NCBI RefSeq assembly: GCF_006385255.1
Contig: NZ_VFJE01000053.1
Location: 327,875-391,874, forward strand
Direction of reading: 5' to 3'
Origin: Flavobacterium microcysteis
Lineage (GTDB): Bacteria > Bacteroidota > Bacteroidia > Flavobacteriales > Flavobacteriaceae
DNA: 64,000 bases
Made by a program: the position numbers and the translations under genes. This document shows, one piece after another, positions 17,420 to 25,946 of this stretch; the stretch's first letter is position 1, and each line of letters starts with the position of its first letter. The notes under the pieces were generated by a model, which searched no databases, was not told where the DNA came from, and saw only the letters and a program-made list of their open reading frames with translations.

Positions 17420-18640
17420 ATGACTTATTCTGAAACTTTAGACTGGATGTTCAGCCAGTTGCCAATGTATCAAAAACAAGGCGCTTCGGCTTATAAAGAA
17501 GACCTGACCAATACTATTTTATTAGCAGATCATCTTCAGAATCCGGAAAAAAACATTAAAACAATCCATGTAGCGGGAACTAATGGAAAAGGATCTACAT
17601 CCCATTTCCTGGCCTCTATTTTACAAGAAGCCGGATATAAGACCGGACTCTATACTTCTCCACATTTAAAAGACTTCCGGGAAAGAATAAAAATTGACAG
17701 CCAGGAAATCTCAGAAGATTTTGTGGTGCAGTTTATTACTTCAAATAAATCCTTTTTTGAGCAGAACCAGTTGAGTTTTTTTGAAATGACCGTTGGGTTA
17801 GCATTTGATTATTTCCGCCAGGAAAAGGTAGATATTGCCATTATTGAAGTGGGTATGGGAGGTCGATTGGACTCTACCAATATCATTTCACCTTTGGTTT
17901 CTGTCATTACCAATATCGGGATGGATCATGTGCAGTTTTTAGGTAATACGATGGAAAAGATAGCTTTTGAAAAAGCAGGAATTATCAAACCGAAAACTCC
18001 TGTGGTTATTGGAGAATATACTTCAGAAACAAGACCTGTGTTTGAGAAGAAAGCAACAGAAATGAAATCTGAAATATATTTTGCTTCTGATTTGGTAAGT
18101 AGCACCTACCCTTCTACCCTTATAGGAGATTATCAGGAACAAAACAAGAAAACCGTACTGCAAGCCATTCGAGTATTGCAAGCACAAGACAACTTTATAA
18201 TTTCAGAAGAAAACATAAAAGATGGATTCTGGAACGTGATTAAAAACACCGGACTGCAAGGCCGTTGGCAGCAATTAAAAGAAGCTCCTATGGTAATTTG
18301 CGATACGGCCCATAACAAACACGGACTGGAAATTGTCATGAAACAAGTCGCACGCCAAAAATTTGACGCACTGCATATCGTTTTGGGTTTCGTAAATGAC
18401 AAAGATTTGGATGATGTGCTGCCTCTTTTTCCAAAAAATGCTAAATATTATTTTTGCAGGCCAAATATTCCACGTGGACTAGATGCAATGGCATTACAAG
18501 AAAAAGCAGCAACTTTTGGACTTAACGGGAAAATATATCCCTCAGTTGCAGAAGCTTACAAAATTGCTTTAGAAAATGCATCTGAAACAGATTTTATCTA
18601 CATAGGTGGAAGCACATTTGTAGTTGCAGAAATTTTATAA
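17420..18640 (+). CDS. folC: bifunctional folylpolyglutamate/dihydrofolate synthase
   Basis: Adds glutamate to folates (and in many bacteria makes dihydrofolate from dihydropteroate). Mur-ligase-like landmarks: ATP P-loop HVAGTNGKGSTSHFLA at 50-65, YTSPHLKDFRERI, IIEVGMGGRLDSTNII with the catalytic acidic residue, ITNIGMDHVQFLG and VICDTAHNKHG. Full length (406). Its 23-base spacing from the TonB-like gene suggests co-transcription. Confidence 0.93.
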   Translation: MTYSETLDWMFSQLPMYQKQGASAYKEDLTNTILLADHLQNPEKNIKTIHVAGTNGKGSTSHFLASILQEAGYKTGLYTSPHLKDFRERIKIDSQEISEDFVVQFITSNKSFFEQNQLSFFEMTVGLAFDYFRQEKVDIAIIEVGMGGRLDSTNIISPLVSVITNIGMDHVQFLGNTMEKIAFEKAGIIKPKTPVVIGEYTSETRPVFEKKATEMKSEIYFASDLVSSTYPSTLIGDYQEQNKKTVLQAIRVLQAQDNFIISEENIKDGFWNVIKNTGLQGRWQQLKEAPMVICDTAHNKHGLEIVMKQVARQKFDALHIVLGFVNDKDLDDVLPLFPKNAKYYFCRPNIPRGLDAMALQEKAATFGLNGKIYPSVAEAYKIALENASETDFIYIGGSTFVVAEIL

Positions 18641-18655
18641 TTTTTACGAATATTG

Positions 18656-18686
18656 TTTGCAGATATAAAAAAACAGTCTATATTTG
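18656..18686 (+). promoter_or_regulatory. promoter for tRNA-Val
   Basis: TTTG at 18656-18659, a 19-base spacer and TATATTTG at 18679-18686, a textbook Bacteroidota housekeeping promoter. Transcription would begin a few bases before the tRNA at 18699. Confidence 0.8.
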
Positions 18687-18698
18687 CACTCGCAATCA

Positions 18699-18776
18699 GG
18701 GCGATTAGCTCAGTTGGTTCAGAGCATCTGGTTTACACCCAGAGGGTCGGGGGTTCGAATCCCTCATCGCCCACCA
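18699..18776 (+). tRNA. tRNA-Val (anticodon TAC)
   Basis: A 78-base cloverleaf. The acceptor strands GGGCGAT and ATCGCCC pair fully; the anticodon stem TCTGG/CCAGA encloses the loop TTTACAC, giving anticodon TAC (valine, GTA). The D-loop (AGCTCAGTTGGTTCAGAGC) and T-loop (GGGTTCGAATCCC) are standard, and CCA is encoded (18774-18776). A promoter precedes it and a terminator follows. Confidence 0.97.
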
Positions 18777-18787
18777 AGATTATTAAG

Positions 18788-18817
18788 CCCCGCAAGTTTT
18801 CGCTTGCGGGGTTTTTT
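18788..18817 (+). terminator. intrinsic terminator after tRNA-Val
   Basis: A 9-bp perfect stem CCCCGCAAG/CTTGCGGGG with a 6-base loop and T6, directly after the tRNA. Confidence 0.92.
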
Positions 18818-18870
18818 CTTTGGCATAACATAGGACAACACATACCAAATACTTTATTTATAGTCGCATG

Positions 18871-19374
18871 TTAGTTAGTTGCAAAGTAAAAATGATTCTC
18901 AGCTAAATTTGGTTCGGCGTAACCAATCTTTCCTTGCTCTTCTAAATCCATTAATTTTTCTCTGATTGGTTTGTAATTTAAACTTTTTGGAACTTTAATT
19001 ACAAAGTATCCTTCACGGAATTTTTCAGATTCACAACCTAATGAACTAAATATTTCACGTAAATCATTAGTTACAATTTCTTTGTCCCTTACGAATACTT
19101 GAATCGTTGAATTTCCAGAATGTTCAATAGTTCTTCTATACGTTAACATTTCTTCGTCCTGGTCATATTCTGCAAACACAATATCTTCGCAAGATACGTA
19201 AGCTAAAAACGGAATGCTCATTAGTTTGTAAAGCCCTTTTTCAACGTCTACAGTTTCTGACCATAAAGTTTCAACTGTCCATTCATCCAAAACGTCACTG
19301 AAAAATCTGAATAGTATTTTTACATTTTTATCGTCCATTATAGCAGGATTTTTATGCAATATCACATAACTCAT
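18871..19374 (-). CDS. DUF4265 domain protein
   Basis: A 167-residue protein whose opening (VKILFRFFSDVLDEWTVETL), GLYKLMSIPFLAY and DIVFAEYDQDE match the DUF4265 pattern as I know it. There is no signal peptide or membrane helix. The function is unknown; some relatives occur near polymorphic toxins, but nothing of the kind is adjacent here. An alternative start at 19338 (MDDKNVKILF) removes a 12-residue leader. It lies alone, tail-to-tail with the tRNA unit. Confidence 0.65.
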   Translation of the reverse strand: MSYVILHKNPAIMDDKNVKILFRFFSDVLDEWTVETLWSETVDVEKGLYKLMSIPFLAYVSCEDIVFAEYDQDEEMLTYRRTIEHSGNSTIQVFVRDKEIVTNDLREIFSSLGCESEKFREGYFVIKVPKSLNYKPIREKLMDLEEQGKIGYAEPNLAENHFYFATN

Positions 19375-19690
19375 TTATATAAGCTTTTTGCAATTAACAA
19401 GGTTTTCATTTATTAGCTAAAATATTAAATTCCCCCTACAAACCATCAAAATTTTATTTTTAGGCTAGTAACTTAAAGTGTTTATAAAATTGGCTTTGTT
19501 GTTTTTATGATTACCGATACTTCTGATTATTTTAGGAGTAAAGGCAATGCAATTTCATCATTATTGTTTAGTCTACAATACAAAACAAGCCTGTTTGGGG
19601 TTGGTCAAAATTTCCTGAATTACCGGCTGTCATTCCTACCGTAATATAGCAGAAATCATTTGTTTTAAATTCAAATCTAGTTTATATCAT
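19375..19690. other. intergenic region without a recognisable gene
   Basis: About 315 bases of AT-rich DNA between the DUF4265 gene and the terminator of the RCC1 gene. I see no open frame with family features, no RNA fold and no repeat. Confidence 0.5.
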
Positions 19691-19722
19691 AAAAAAACCC
19701 CAAACTCTTTTCGGAATTTGGG
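19691..19722 (-). terminator. intrinsic terminator after RCC1 protein gene
   Basis: On the minus strand CCCAAATTC pairs with GAGTTTGGG (one G-T pair) around a CGAAAA loop and is followed by T7. It lies 21 bases past the stop of the RCC1 gene. Confidence 0.8.
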
Positions 19723-19743
19723 ATTTTGTATCAAGCAATTGTT

Positions 19744-22698
19744 TTACCTTTTTATAATTTTAATAATCTTCACAAGATTACCACTAGTTACCTTAACAAA
19801 GTAATTTCCTGATGGTAAATTCGAAAATTCCACTACTCCATCTTTCGCATTTATCGATTTAACATATACTTCCTGGCCCAATACATTATTTACACTTATA
19901 GTATTAATCGTATGGCTATATTTAAGATACAGTACATCCGAAGTTGGGTTTGGATAAAAGCTAAGCTTTGTATCATTAAAAGAATTCGTACCCAATGCAA
20001 CTGAAACCGTTACCGGATATGGAGCGCTGCTACAGCCTTGACTAGTTGTATAGACTGCGTAATAAGTAGCACCGTTCACCAAAGCTGTAGCGCCATTCAG
20101 CGGATTAGTATGCGATATTGCATCCGATTCAGATGCATACCAGATAACCGTTGACGGACTGATAACAATATCAGAGATTGTTGCATCACTCGAAACATCG
20201 CCGGTTATAATCTGAGACGATTGACCAACTGGAGATATCGAATTGTTTATAGTTAAATTTAATATCGCCGTGTTGGCACATCCGGAAACGTTAGTCGTAA
20301 CGTTGGTATATGTTCCACTCGTTGTGTAAGTCGTTCCGTTTGCAGCCCATGTATAACTGTCACAAGCCGTTTCGGTAACGCTTGATGTCGTACTGTTATT
20401 GATTGTAAGGTTCAGCGTTGCGGTGTTCGGGCATCCCGAAGCGTTAGTCGTAACATGGGTGTATGTTCCACTCGTTGTGTAAGTCGTTCCGTTTGCAGCC
20501 CACGTATAACTGTCACAAGCCGTTTCGGTAACGCTTGATGTCGTACTGTTATTGATTGTAAGGTTCAACGTTGCGGTGTTCGGGCATCCGGAAGCGTTAG
20601 TCGTAACATGGGTGTAGGTTCCGCTCGTTGTGTAAGTCGTTCCGTTTGCAGCCCATGTATAACTGTCACAAGCCGTTTCGGTAACGCTTGATGTCGTACT
20701 GTTGTTGATTGTAAGGTTCAACGTTGCGGTGTTCGGGCATCCCGAAGCGTTAGTTGTAACATGGGTGTATGTTCCGCTCGTTGTATATGTCGTTCCGTTT
20801 GCAGCCCAGGTATAGCTGTCACAAGCCGTTTCGGTAACACTTGATGTCGTACTGTTGTTGACTGTAAGGTTCAGCGTTGCGGTGTTGGTACATCCGGAAG
20901 CGTTAGTCGTAACATGGGTGTATGTTCCGCTCGTTGTGTAGGTCGTTCCGTTTGCAGCCCAGGTATAGCTGTCACAAGCCGTTTCGGTAACACTTGACGT
21001 GGTACTGTTGTTGATCATAAGGTTAAGCGTTGCGGTGTTCGTGCATCCGGAAGCGTTGGTTGTAACATGGGTATATGTTCCACTCGTTGTGTAGGTCGTT
21101 CCGTTTGCAGCCCATGTATAACTGTCACAAGCCGTTTCAGTAACACTTGATGTGGTACTGTTGTTGATCGTAAGGTTAAGCGTTGCTGTGTTCGTGCATC
21201 CGGAAGCGTTAGTCGTAACATGGGTGTATGTCCCGCTCGTTGTGTAAGTCGTCCCGTTTTCAGCCCATGTATAACTGTTGCAAGCTGTTTCGGTAACGCT
21301 TGATGTCGTACTGTTGCTGATAGTTAGGTTCAGCGTTGCAGTGTTCGGACATCCAAAAGCATTAGTTGTAACATGGGTGTATGTTCCGCTCGTTGTGTAA
21401 GTCGTTCCGTTTTCAGCCCACGTATAGCTGTCACAAGCTATTTTGGTAATGCTTGACGACGAGCTTTGGTTGATTGTCAAATGCAATTCATTACTGGTAA
21501 CCGAATCGATATAGATTCCGCTTGTAGTATAAGTTATTCCAGTAGCTGCCCATGTATAGCTGTCACAGGCCGTTTCAGTTACGATCGTACTTCCCGGACA
21601 GGCAATCAATGTCGGCACCAGCAGTCGCGCCGTAAGCCCGTCACCCAATTGCGAGTAATTGTTATAGCCCCAAGTCCAGAATGAACCATCATTTTTTATA
21701 GCTGCACCAAATAGTGAGCTTGTACCTACTGAAATGGTATGCCAGTCATTTTGAGTACCAATTTGAGTAGGAACCAAAACATTCGCAGTGCTTGCCCCTT
21801 GGCCCAGTTGGTTGAATGTACCCTCTCCCCATGACCACATCGTACCGTCAGTTTTCTTGCCAATACTGAAGAAAAAACCTGCCTTAGCACTTTCCCAGTT
21901 AGTGTCAGTTCCAACTTGCGTAGGTGTATAGTTTCCAGCAGCAGTAGTACCGATGCCTAATTGGCCACGCCCGTTCGTTCCCCATGCCCAAAGTGTCCCA
22001 TCCGTTTTTACGGCTAAGGCATGGTTTACACCACGGCTTACACTCTTCCAGTTGGTGGCTGTTCCAAGCTGAACAGGTGAAGTTTTGTCGGCGTCCGTTC
22101 CATCACCAACCAGAAAGCCTTCGCCCCAACCCCAAAGCGTACCATCAGTTTTTACAGCGATTGTGATATTGTTTCCTGCAGAAACACTCTTCCAACCCGT
22201 TCCAATAAGTCTGGGAGTGGACCTGTTGCTACGGCTACCGTCACCTAACTGCCCATGATCATTGAGCCCCCAGGCATACATGGTTCCATCATTTGTAATT
22301 GCCACCGTATGATCATATCCTGCAGCTACGCTAGACCAGATATTACTTGAAGATACTTGAGTTGGGGTGGTTCTGTTAGTAGTATTACCAAGCCCTAACT
22401 GCCCGCTGGAATTAAAACCCCATGTCCAGAGCGTCCCATCTGCTTTTATGGCGACTGTATGGAATTGCCCGCCTTCTATACTTTGCCAGTTTGTGGCAGT
22501 ACCAACCTGAGTTTTTGCCGGAGTATTGACAGTATTGCCAATTCCCAATTGGCCGTAGTTATTTCTACCCCAAGCCCAAAGCGTTCCATCTGCTTTGATC
22601 ACAAAAGTGCAGGATGATCCTGCGCCGGCCTTTTGAACACATTGCGCTGACAACTGTAGGCTTAGTGACATTAATAAAATTGTAATTATTCTTCTCAT
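19744..22698 (-). CDS. T9SS-exported RCC1 propeller protein with 51-residue repeats
   Basis: A 984-residue secreted or surface protein. Residues 1-18 are a signal peptide (MRRIITILLMSLSLQLSA). About 20-370 carry seven RCC1-type blades, each with a DGTLWAWGxNxxGQLG-like core, enough for a complete seven-bladed propeller. About 375-835 hold nine tandem units near 51 residues (core TACDSYTWAANGTTYTTSGT and a later SGCTNTATL); the first is degenerate. A linker with an Ig-like feel (VIWYASESDAISHTNPLNG) follows, and the last 80 residues are a T9SS type A sorting domain (LSFYPNPTSDVLYLKY, GLPSGNYFVKV-like end). Probably an adhesin or surface-layer protein; no enzymatic domain is seen. Confidence 0.9.
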   Translation of the reverse strand: MRRIITILLMSLSLQLSAQCVQKAGAGSSCTFVIKADGTLWAWGRNNYGQLGIGNTVNTPAKTQVGTATNWQSIEGGQFHTVAIKADGTLWTWGFNSSGQLGLGNTTNRTTPTQVSSSNIWSSVAAGYDHTVAITNDGTMYAWGLNDHGQLGDGSRSNRSTPRLIGTGWKSVSAGNNITIAVKTDGTLWGWGEGFLVGDGTDADKTSPVQLGTATNWKSVSRGVNHALAVKTDGTLWAWGTNGRGQLGIGTTAAGNYTPTQVGTDTNWESAKAGFFFSIGKKTDGTMWSWGEGTFNQLGQGASTANVLVPTQIGTQNDWHTISVGTSSLFGAAIKNDGSFWTWGYNNYSQLGDGLTARLLVPTLIACPGSTIVTETACDSYTWAATGITYTTSGIYIDSVTSNELHLTINQSSSSSITKIACDSYTWAENGTTYTTSGTYTHVTTNAFGCPNTATLNLTISNSTTSSVTETACNSYTWAENGTTYTTSGTYTHVTTNASGCTNTATLNLTINNSTTSSVTETACDSYTWAANGTTYTTSGTYTHVTTNASGCTNTATLNLMINNSTTSSVTETACDSYTWAANGTTYTTSGTYTHVTTNASGCTNTATLNLTVNNSTTSSVTETACDSYTWAANGTTYTTSGTYTHVTTNASGCPNTATLNLTINNSTTSSVTETACDSYTWAANGTTYTTSGTYTHVTTNASGCPNTATLNLTINNSTTSSVTETACDSYTWAANGTTYTTSGTYTHVTTNASGCPNTATLNLTINNSTTSSVTETACDSYTWAANGTTYTTSGTYTNVTTNVSGCANTAILNLTINNSISPVGQSSQIITGDVSSDATISDIVISPSTVIWYASESDAISHTNPLNGATALVNGATYYAVYTTSQGCSSAPYPVTVSVALGTNSFNDTKLSFYPNPTSDVLYLKYSHTINTISVNNVLGQEVYVKSINAKDGVVEFSNLPSGNYFVKVTSGNLVKIIKIIKR
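20250..21590 (-). repeat. 153-bp tandem repeat array inside the RCC1 gene
   Basis: Nine in-frame units of about 153 bp code for the 51-residue repeat. The inner units are nearly identical at DNA level (for example GTCACAAGCCGTTTCGGTAA recurs every 153 bases), while the first and last coding units have diverged. Each full unit carries two cysteines. Such an array is prone to copy-number change by recombination. Confidence 0.92.
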
Positions 22699-23495
22699 AT
22701 TTGTTATTGCGGGTTAATTAATTTATGATTGACATTACTATTTGAAAATCAACAATAGGTTGTTTGATTAGTATTTTGTGAATTAAAATTTTCGACGGCA
22801 AACATATAAAGCATTTTGTAGGTTGCAAAGAAACTGACAGAAAATTATATGTAAGGTTACTATTTGACATTTTTATTAAAAATCTTTTAAACAGCTGGTA
22901 CAAAGTATTGGCGTAATGTCAATATTGGTTAGATTCTGAATCGAAATCATAAATTCAATGGTATGTTCAAGGAAGTATTCCAACATTTTAATGTGCTTTA
23001 GTAATATTCACCTACTTCGATTAATGATTAGATTCGTTATTTTATTCTTTGAACATTAAAAATATTAATGACGAAATGCAAATCACGAAATCATACAAAT
23101 ACGCTACAATGATAGTTCAAAAGCAAGAAAAAATCTGAGCTAATGAACAAGTGCGATCTATTAGCGGATTACTGTAACCTATCACGGGATATTCGTTCTT
23201 TCGGGATATGTTTAAAAATAAGAAGTTCCAGATGTTGCTATTACAATAACCGAGTTATTTAGGGTGGTCTAGCAGCGATAATAAATGCGACAGTTTTCAA
23301 AAACTCAAGGCAATCGCCGAGAGTACAAATATTGTCAAGCTCCCGCATTTAAAGATTTCGGGCTATCACAGACACAAAACATTTTTTTATTTTACACATT
23401 GTTCTGTTACATTTCACAAACAGCCTCGTCTTAATGCAAAAGAGTTTAAAAAAATCATACTAGTAAAATCAATCATCAAAAAACAGAAACAGCCC
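22699..23495. other. 800-base region without a recognisable gene
   Basis: Apart from the RCC1 promoter at 22799-22829 I find no open frame with family features, no tRNA or rRNA, no terminator and no repeat. The stretch 23150-23380 is slightly richer in GC than the rest, but all six frames are broken by stops, so at most it is a decayed gene. Confidence 0.5.
22799..22829 (-). promoter_or_regulatory. promoter for RCC1 protein gene
   Basis: On the minus strand: TTTG (22826-22829), exactly 19 bases, then TATGTTTG (22799-22806). This is a full match to the Bacteroidota consensus and predicts an untranslated leader of about 95 bases. Confidence 0.75.
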
Positions 23496-24731
23496 ATGAA
23501 ACTTTTAACTACCTTATTTTTGGCAGTATTTCTTGCATTCAGCTCATTTGCACAAACCAATTCACCAACATGGAACACATTCCTTTCGGACTTACAAAAA
23601 GCACAAGTCGAATATACCGCACATTATTCCGAAAAGAAATACCAGCAGGCAGCCACAGTATTAAGTACCGTTGCTACCACATTGGATAATTTAAAATTAA
23701 CCGAAAAAGAAAAGCAAGAATTTCAGCCTACCATCAAAGATGTATATGCAAACGTTTACTATAATTTAGCTTGTTTACAATCATTGCTAAATGAAAAAAA
23801 ACAAGCAATTACTAGTTTTGAAAAAGCAATAACATGGGGTTATAAAGATTATCAGAATGCCCTAAATGATACCGATTTAACTAACATTCGAAAAGAGAAA
23901 AAATTTATAACAGCATTTGGTCAATTAAAGCAATACGACAAATTATTCCTGTTACAGCAATCTGGCAATTACGTATCAGAAAATAAGGGTTCTTCTTTAC
24001 CTGCATTTAACTATCAGGCTGCAAACGACCATAACTTAACAGAAGTGAAACGATATTTCAACCTGGACTCCATAGCCGGAAAAGGTGATGAAGTTTCAAG
24101 GATAATTAATATTATGTTGTTTGTTACTAAAAGCATTAAGTATGACGGAACCAATTGGGCTTTGTGTGAATTTGATGCCATTGATTTTTACAACTACCAT
24201 AAGGCAACTGGTAAAGGCATCAATTGCCGACACAAGGCTATGACATTAAATGAAATGTATTTGGCAATGGGTTTTAAGTCACGTTATGTAACCTGCATGC
24301 CAAAAGATGATACGGATACTGATTGCCATGTTATCAACAGTGTATATTCTGAGACGCTAAAAAAATGGCTTTGGATGGATCCTTCGCATGGTGCTTATGT
24401 TATGGACGAAAACAATACTCTATTGAGTATTGAAGAAGTTAGGGAACGATTAAGAAATAACCAGTCCTTGAAGTTAAATACTGAAACAAAAGTAACCAAA
24501 ATCTGGTATTTGGATAATTATATGGCCAAGAACTTATATTGGATTCAATGCACCAACAAAAGCCAGTTCAATACAGAAAGCAGATACAGACAGGCAGATT
24601 CCGATTTACAATATATTTCGCTAATTCCAACTGGTTTTGATAAAGAGAGCAACAAGTATTTGAAAAATAATGCTATCACTCACGATCCTGCTTATTTTTG
24701 GCAATTGCCTGAAGCAAAAAAATTGCAATAG
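23496..24731 (+). CDS. exported TPR/transglutaminase-like protein
   Basis: A 411-residue exported protein. Signal peptide 1-19 (MKLLTTLFLAVFLAFSSFA); a helical TPR-like region at about 25-150 (ANVYYNLACLQSLLNEKKQA, then FEKAITWGYKDY); and a transglutaminase-like core with the triad order Cys244 (GINCRHKAMTLNEMYLAMGF), His278 (TDCHVINSVY) and Asp295 (WMDPSHGAY). Members of this superfamily are mostly cysteine proteases or amidases; the substrate is unknown. It is a single-gene unit ended by a terminator at 24776-24809. Confidence 0.8.
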   Translation: MKLLTTLFLAVFLAFSSFAQTNSPTWNTFLSDLQKAQVEYTAHYSEKKYQQAATVLSTVATTLDNLKLTEKEKQEFQPTIKDVYANVYYNLACLQSLLNEKKQAITSFEKAITWGYKDYQNALNDTDLTNIRKEKKFITAFGQLKQYDKLFLLQQSGNYVSENKGSSLPAFNYQAANDHNLTEVKRYFNLDSIAGKGDEVSRIINIMLFVTKSIKYDGTNWALCEFDAIDFYNYHKATGKGINCRHKAMTLNEMYLAMGFKSRYVTCMPKDDTDTDCHVINSVYSETLKKWLWMDPSHGAYVMDENNTLLSIEEVRERLRNNQSLKLNTETKVTKIWYLDNYMAKNLYWIQCTNKSQFNTESRYRQADSDLQYISLIPTGFDKESNKYLKNNAITHDPAYFWQLPEAKKLQ

Positions 24732-24775
24732 AAAGTTTGTGATAAGATAGGCTTAGTTTCAAATCTCTTATCACT

Positions 24776-24809
24776 AAAAAAGGGAAGGATAAAAATCCTT
24801 CCCTTTTTT
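24776..24809. terminator. bidirectional intrinsic terminator
   Basis: A 9-bp perfect stem GGGAAGGAT/ATCCTTCCC with an AAAA loop, A6 on the left and T6 on the right. It serves the convergent transglutaminase and S41 protease genes. Confidence 0.9.
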
Positions 24810-24847
24810 AGTATGTAAAACTTATTTTTATAATGGCTTTATTACGA

Positions 24848-25816
24848 TTATTGCCTTATCCATTTCTTTGCTTCTTCAATTACCTCGTCTTCTTTGGTGT
24901 TTGAATTGTCTTCAACGGTTATATCCGGAAAAATTTTCTCTCTATAGACTTTTCCTGTTCGGTCAGCCGCATGGCTTGTTGCCAAATACAAATGTGAACC
25001 GTTTGATAAAGGAAACGTACCATTTGATGTGGTATATCCTGCTGATGGTTGCCCAAATGTTTTTACGTTAGGAAGTCCAAGGAATGAAATAGCCGTCATT
25101 TCTCCGCTACTTGCTGTCAACGAATCTATAAGTACGGCAATTTTTAGCTGCCTGTCTTTTATTTTATAATCGTTGATTTTTGATTTCTGAGAAAGCATTG
25201 ATCCGTTTTCGCTTAACCATGGCATTTTATAGTTTGACGCAGGATAAACAAAGTAACCTACTTCACCATCTTCTATAAGTGCATTCAAACCTGCAAGCAT
25301 GGGCCACATATTGCCTCCGGAATTATGACGCAAGTCAACTATCCATCCGGTAATATCGTTTGTGCTATCTATATTTTTAATTTCTTCCCGTATCGTATTG
25401 GCAAATGCCAGGTCTTTTTCAGCATCAAATGTCACACAGCGTGGTACTTTTATCAATCCGATATGATTTCCCAAATACATTCCTTTAGGTTGCTCATGAT
25501 TGGTAATTTGCTTTTTGGCTGTCATCGTCTTCTTTGAAACAAAAAAAGAATGATGATCTCCTGCCTGTCTTAGTTTTTCAGTAAAAAACTTAAACAATAT
25601 ACTCTGACTGACAGAATCATTTTCGCTTAATGCAACTGTCTCATATTCGTCATTAATTTTCTTCCAATCCAAAGAGTCTGTATACAAAGCATTTTCTTTT
25701 ATAATCTGAAAAATTTCCTCTTTCAATTTAAGGCTTTCTTTGCTTGGCTTTGCTGAATTTTGCCCATACATAGCAAACGAGCTAAAGAATAAGATGAGAA
25801 AAAAATGTCTAATCAT
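24848..25816 (-). CDS. exported S41 family serine protease
   Basis: A 322-residue protein with signal peptide MIRHFFLILFFSSFAMYG. The tail-specific protease (S41) core is present: WIVDLRHNSGGNMWPMLAGL, the nucleophile region LIDSLTASSGEMTAISFLG with Ser in ASSGE, GQPSAGYTTSNGTFPL and a C-terminal KIFPDITVED. No PDZ domain is visible, so it resembles the shorter Bacteroidota group often annotated as S41 peptidase-related. CAAAAATA at 25852-25859 is a possible minus-strand -7 element. Confidence 0.88.
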   Translation of the reverse strand: MIRHFFLILFFSSFAMYGQNSAKPSKESLKLKEEIFQIIKENALYTDSLDWKKINDEYETVALSENDSVSQSILFKFFTEKLRQAGDHHSFFVSKKTMTAKKQITNHEQPKGMYLGNHIGLIKVPRCVTFDAEKDLAFANTIREEIKNIDSTNDITGWIVDLRHNSGGNMWPMLAGLNALIEDGEVGYFVYPASNYKMPWLSENGSMLSQKSKINDYKIKDRQLKIAVLIDSLTASSGEMTAISFLGLPNVKTFGQPSAGYTTSNGTFPLSNGSHLYLATSHAADRTGKVYREKIFPDITVEDNSNTKEDEVIEEAKKWIRQ

Positions 25817-25892
25817 AATTGTATCGATAAAATCTCTGTTTGTTGTCTTAACAAAAATAACAATAAAGCACTATCCAGTGTTTTAATAAAAT

Positions 25893-25920
25893 AAAAAACC
25901 GCAGTTGGCAACTGCGGTTT
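25893..25920 (-). terminator. intrinsic terminator
   Basis: A perfect stem CCGCAGTT/AACTGCGG around GGC with A6 to the left, which is U6 on the minus strand. It ends the gene at 25947-27086. Confidence 0.88.
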
Positions 25921-25946
25921 TAAACAAACTTTTACTATTACTATTA

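Noticed and set aside
20250..21590. The regular repeats could be taken for a CRISPR array.
   Set aside because: The period is 153 bp, units are contiguous without unique spacers, and all units keep one open reading frame with selection on residues.
22718..22903. A 61-codon minus-strand frame above the RCC1 gene.
   Set aside because: It overlaps the RCC1 promoter and leader and has no recognisable features.
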